Part shown: positions 11,847 to 11,977 of the stretch, piece after piece
Layout of the letters: each line of letters begins with the position of its first letter
Position numbering within the stretch: position 1 is the first letter of the stretch
Source of the DNA: Ktedonobacterales bacterium
GTDB lineage: Bacteria; Chloroflexota; Ktedonobacteria; Ktedonobacterales; JADMIN01
Assembly: GCA_015478575.1 (NCBI GenBank)
Contig: JADMIN010000029.1
Coordinates: 1-11,977 of the forward strand
Direction: 5' to 3'
DNA length: 11,977 nt
The notes under the pieces: generated by a model
Databases searched by the model: none
Seen by the model: only the letters and a program-made list of their open reading frames with translations
What the model was told of the DNA's origin: nothing
Translations under genes and position numbers: made by a program

Positions 11847-11977
11847 TGCCCGCGGAGCGCGTCCTGCCGGCTGTCCTGAGATGTGTGTACCTCAGCGCAC
11901 CTTCACGTCAGCGCGCCTTGGCCAGCCTCCGTTCCACGCAGGGCGTGTGCGCCCAAGCCCACCGCGAGGCGCACACG
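11847..11977. other. Gene-free tail with a 10-bp inverted repeat at the window edge
   Basis: After the propeller-gene stop there is no plus-strand gene. CGTGTGCGCC (11944-11953) pairs perfectly with GGCGCACACG (11968-11977) around a 14-nt loop, and the stem may continue outside the window. On the minus strand all three frames are open from the edge to stops at about 11892-11910 (one ends ERRLAKAR), so a convergent gene might end here, but 70 bases of GC-rich open frame proves nothing. Confidence 0.4.

Noticed and set aside
11903..11977. C-terminal end of a minus-strand gene
   Set aside because: All three minus-strand frames are open here, so there is no way to choose one or to separate it from chance in about 70 bases.

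Overview
This window reads like GC-rich chromosomal DNA (around 60 percent GC by eye) of a free-living environmental bacterium. My best guess is Chloroflexota, possibly Ktedonobacteria-like. The clues are a lipoprotein with a long Thr/Pro stalk (the TPTPTATPTP style common in that phylum), a PAS/GAF-rich histidine kinase, a virginiamycin-B-lyase-like propeller lipoprotein, and a pentapeptide-repeat protein behind a small uncharacterised domain. This placement is inference from gene content, not a database result. There is no sign of a phage, transposon, integron, CRISPR array, tRNA or rRNA.

Layout: (1) 2-2077, plus strand: 3' part of a PAS-PAS-GAF-HisKA-HATPase sensor kinase; its start lies outside the window. 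(2) 2260-4456, plus strand: a cardiolipin synthase-like phospholipase D protein followed 19 nt later by an M55 (DppA-type) D-aminopeptidase, probably one operon. (3) 4496-5920, minus strand, convergent with the previous pair: a lipid-anchored GH3 beta-N-acetylhexosaminidase (NagZ-like), preceded by an operator-like inverted repeat. (4) 6112-7923, minus strand: a GltD-like FAD/NAD(P) oxidoreductase with N-terminal and C-terminal Fe-S clusters, apparently with its own promoter and a long leader. (5) 8198-9226, minus strand: a membrane-anchored alpha/beta hydrolase. (6) 9227-9615: the longest gene-free stretch, a divergent promoter region. (7) 9616-10539, plus strand: uncharacterised domain, Pro-rich linker and pentapeptide repeats. 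(8) 10779-11846, plus strand: a seven-bladed propeller lipoprotein of the Vgb family that lacks the catalytic histidine. (9) 11847-11977: gene-free tail ending in an inverted repeat.

Several products act at the cell envelope: phospholipid synthesis (cardiolipin synthase), D-amino-acid peptide turnover (M55), amino-sugar release from peptidoglycan or other glycans (GH3), and two other membrane- or lipid-anchored proteins. The juxtaposition of M55 and GH3 suggests muropeptide turnover, but they are convergent and not co-transcribed. I do not see a clearly new multi-gene system. The most useful leads are regulatory (operator-like repeats at 6019-6065 and 9470-9487 sharing TGTCRTAT), start-codon corrections for five genes, the domain fusion in the pentapeptide protein, and the loss of the active-site His in the Vgb homologue.
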